Below are positions 62,994 to 64,000 of a stretch of 64,000 nucleotides of DNA, piece after piece. Numbering within the stretch: position 1 is the first letter of the stretch; every line of letters starts with the position of its first letter. Both the position numbers and the translations under genes were made by a program. The notes beneath the pieces were generated by a model, which was not told the DNA's origin, did not search any database, and worked only from the letters and a program-made list of their open reading frames with translations. Source of the stretch: JAKVBH01 sp049800955 (lineage in GTDB: Bacteria > Pseudomonadota > Alphaproteobacteria > Rhodobacterales > Rhodobacteraceae); NCBI RefSeq assembly GCF_049800955.1, contig NZ_JBNAGA010000001.1, forward strand, positions 868,001 through 932,000, in the 5' to 3' direction.

Positions 62994-64000
62994 ATGCCAC
63001 GTGACATCTCGACGGACATCCCGCAAACCCTTGCAGCGCTTGAACAAGTTCTAGGCGATCGCTTGAGCCGCTCCAAGCCCGATCTGGAAAACCACGGCCG
63101 TTCCGAGAGTTATTTTCCCCTGACCTTGCCCCATGCCGTTGCATACCCCACAACCACGGCGGAAGTAAGTCATATTGCACGCATCTGTAGCGAGTATCGT
63201 TGCCCGCTTGTCGGGTGGGGGACGGGGACCTCCGTAGAGGGGCATGCGCTGGCGATTGAGGGCGGTGTTGTGTTGGATTTCTCCAAGATGGCGGCCATCC
63301 GCAGCTTTTACCTGGAAGATATGTGCGTCACTGTGGAACCCGGCCTCACGCGCGAGGCGCTCAATGCGGAGCTGCGTGACAGTGGGCTCTTTTTTCCGGT
63401 GGATCCCGGCGCCAATGCCTCGCTCGGCGGCATGGCCATGACGCGGGCGTCGGGCACGACGGCGGTGCGCTACGGCACGATGCGGGACAATGTGCTTGGG
63501 ATGGAAGTTGTGCTCGCGGATGGGCGTGTGATTGAGACGGGAAGTCGGGCGCGCAAATCTTCGGCAGGTTATGACATGACCGCGCTCATGGTGGGCAGCG
63601 AGGGCACCTTGGGCCTGTGCACCGGTCTGACGCTGCGCCTGCATGGTCAACCCGAGAGCGTGGCCGCCGCAGTTTGCAGCTTCTCAAACCTGCATGCGGC
63701 GGTCGCCGCGGTGCAGGACACAATCCAAATGGGCCTGCCCATGGCCCGGATTGAATTCGTGGACAGCGCAACCGCTGCGGCGGTCAATGACTATGCGGGC
63801 GTCTCTTTTCCGCTGACACCGCATCTTTTGGTGGAATTCCACGGCACCGAAAGCGGTGTTGCGGAACAGGCGGAGCGCTTTGGCGATATCATCGCGGATC
63901 ACGGTGCGACAGGCTTTGAATGGTCCACCCGCCCCGAGGATCGCACGGCGCTTTGGACCATGCGCTACAATGCGCTCTACGCGATCAAGGCGATGCGCCC
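62994..64000 (+). CDS. FAD-linked oxidase (D-lactate/glycolate dehydrogenase type), 3' end outside window
   Basis: Begins ATG 62994 (MPRDISTDIPQTLAALEQVL) and is open to base 64000 with no stop, so at least 335 residues are visible of a family that is usually 450-500. The PCMH-type FAD domain is clear: LVGWGTGTSVEGHALAIEGG (pyrophosphate loop), VDPGANASLGGMAMTRASGT, and SSAGYDMTALMVGSEGTLGL. The class includes cytochrome-linked D-lactate dehydrogenase and GlcD. The substrate cannot be fixed from this part. It is divergent from the ClC gene with a 61-bp gap. Confidence 0.88.
   Translation, partial: MPRDISTDIPQTLAALEQVLGDRLSRSKPDLENHGRSESYFPLTLPHAVAYPTTTAEVSHIARICSEYRCPLVGWGTGTSVEGHALAIEGGVVLDFSKMAAIRSFYLEDMCVTVEPGLTREALNAELRDSGLFFPVDPGANASLGGMAMTRASGTTAVRYGTMRDNVLGMEVVLADGRVIETGSRARKSSAGYDMTALMVGSEGTLGLCTGLTLRLHGQPESVAAAVCSFSNLHAAVAAVQDTIQMGLPMARIEFVDSATAAAVNDYAGVSFPLTPHLLVEFHGTESGVAEQAERFGDIIADHGATGFEWSTRPEDRTALWTMRYNALYAIKAMR

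Overview
The window looks like a stretch of chromosome from a marine alphaproteobacterium of the Rhodobacteraceae (Roseobacter group). The support is the gene content and order: soxA-soxG, dnaG-rpoD, hflK-hflC-DUF2065-degP, ftsW-murG-murC-(two small membrane ORFs)-murB-ddl-ftsQ-ftsA-ftsZ-lpxC-bamD-recN, a cobT-type cobaltochelatase, and a VPLPA-CTERM surface protein. GC is high, codon use is even, genes are tightly packed, and ATGA/TGATG overlaps are common. I saw no insertion sequence, prophage, CRISPR array, rRNA or tRNA. This is core chromosome rather than an accessory island.

Layout. 1-3.2 kb: the end of a sarcosine oxidase operon and a small secreted protein. 3.3-8.8 kb: primase and the housekeeping sigma factor, then small conserved proteins. 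8.8-17 kb (minus strand): an eight-gene set with a polar-amino-acid-type ABC transporter, two glutamine-synthetase-like ligases, a class I amidotransferase and an amine-oxidase-type flavoprotein. This reads as uptake and gamma-glutamylation catabolism of an amine. 17-20 kb (minus): a poorly understood five-gene run (DUF6151, secreted protein, two TerB paralogs, PhnD-like protein). 20-27.5 kb: pyrG, secG, transporters, purA, thiamine pyrophosphokinase. 27.6-30.2 kb: a long, very acidic protein of unknown function. 30.2-38.6 kb: serine dehydratase, GST, rpiA, glutathione reductase, the HflKC complex and a DegP protease. 38.7-41 kb: a lipoprotein, a stand-alone OB-fold protein under an apparent SOS (LexA) promoter, a ferredoxin and a VCBS-type protein. 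41-55.5 kb: the second half of the division/cell-wall cluster through recN. 55.7-64 kb: cobT, an aminopeptidase P, a VPLPA-CTERM protein, a ClC channel and the start of a FAD-linked oxidase.

The most interesting signals are not the well-known genes. (1) A 138-residue orphan resembling the C-terminal OB domain of the error-prone polymerase DnaE2. Its promoter carries an exact alphaproteobacterial LexA box (GTTC-N7-GTTC) over the -10 element, placed so that the mRNA would be leaderless. (2) Four GANTC (CcrM) sites packed in alternating orientation in under 60 bp upstream of rpoD. (3) A perfect DnaA box plus four GANTC sites upstream of ftsZ. (4) An intergenic repeat family with at least five copies. 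(5) The acidic 850-residue protein and the DUF6151/TerB/TerB/PhnD run, whose functions I cannot assign.

All calls come from reading the sequence and from family knowledge recalled from memory. No search was run.
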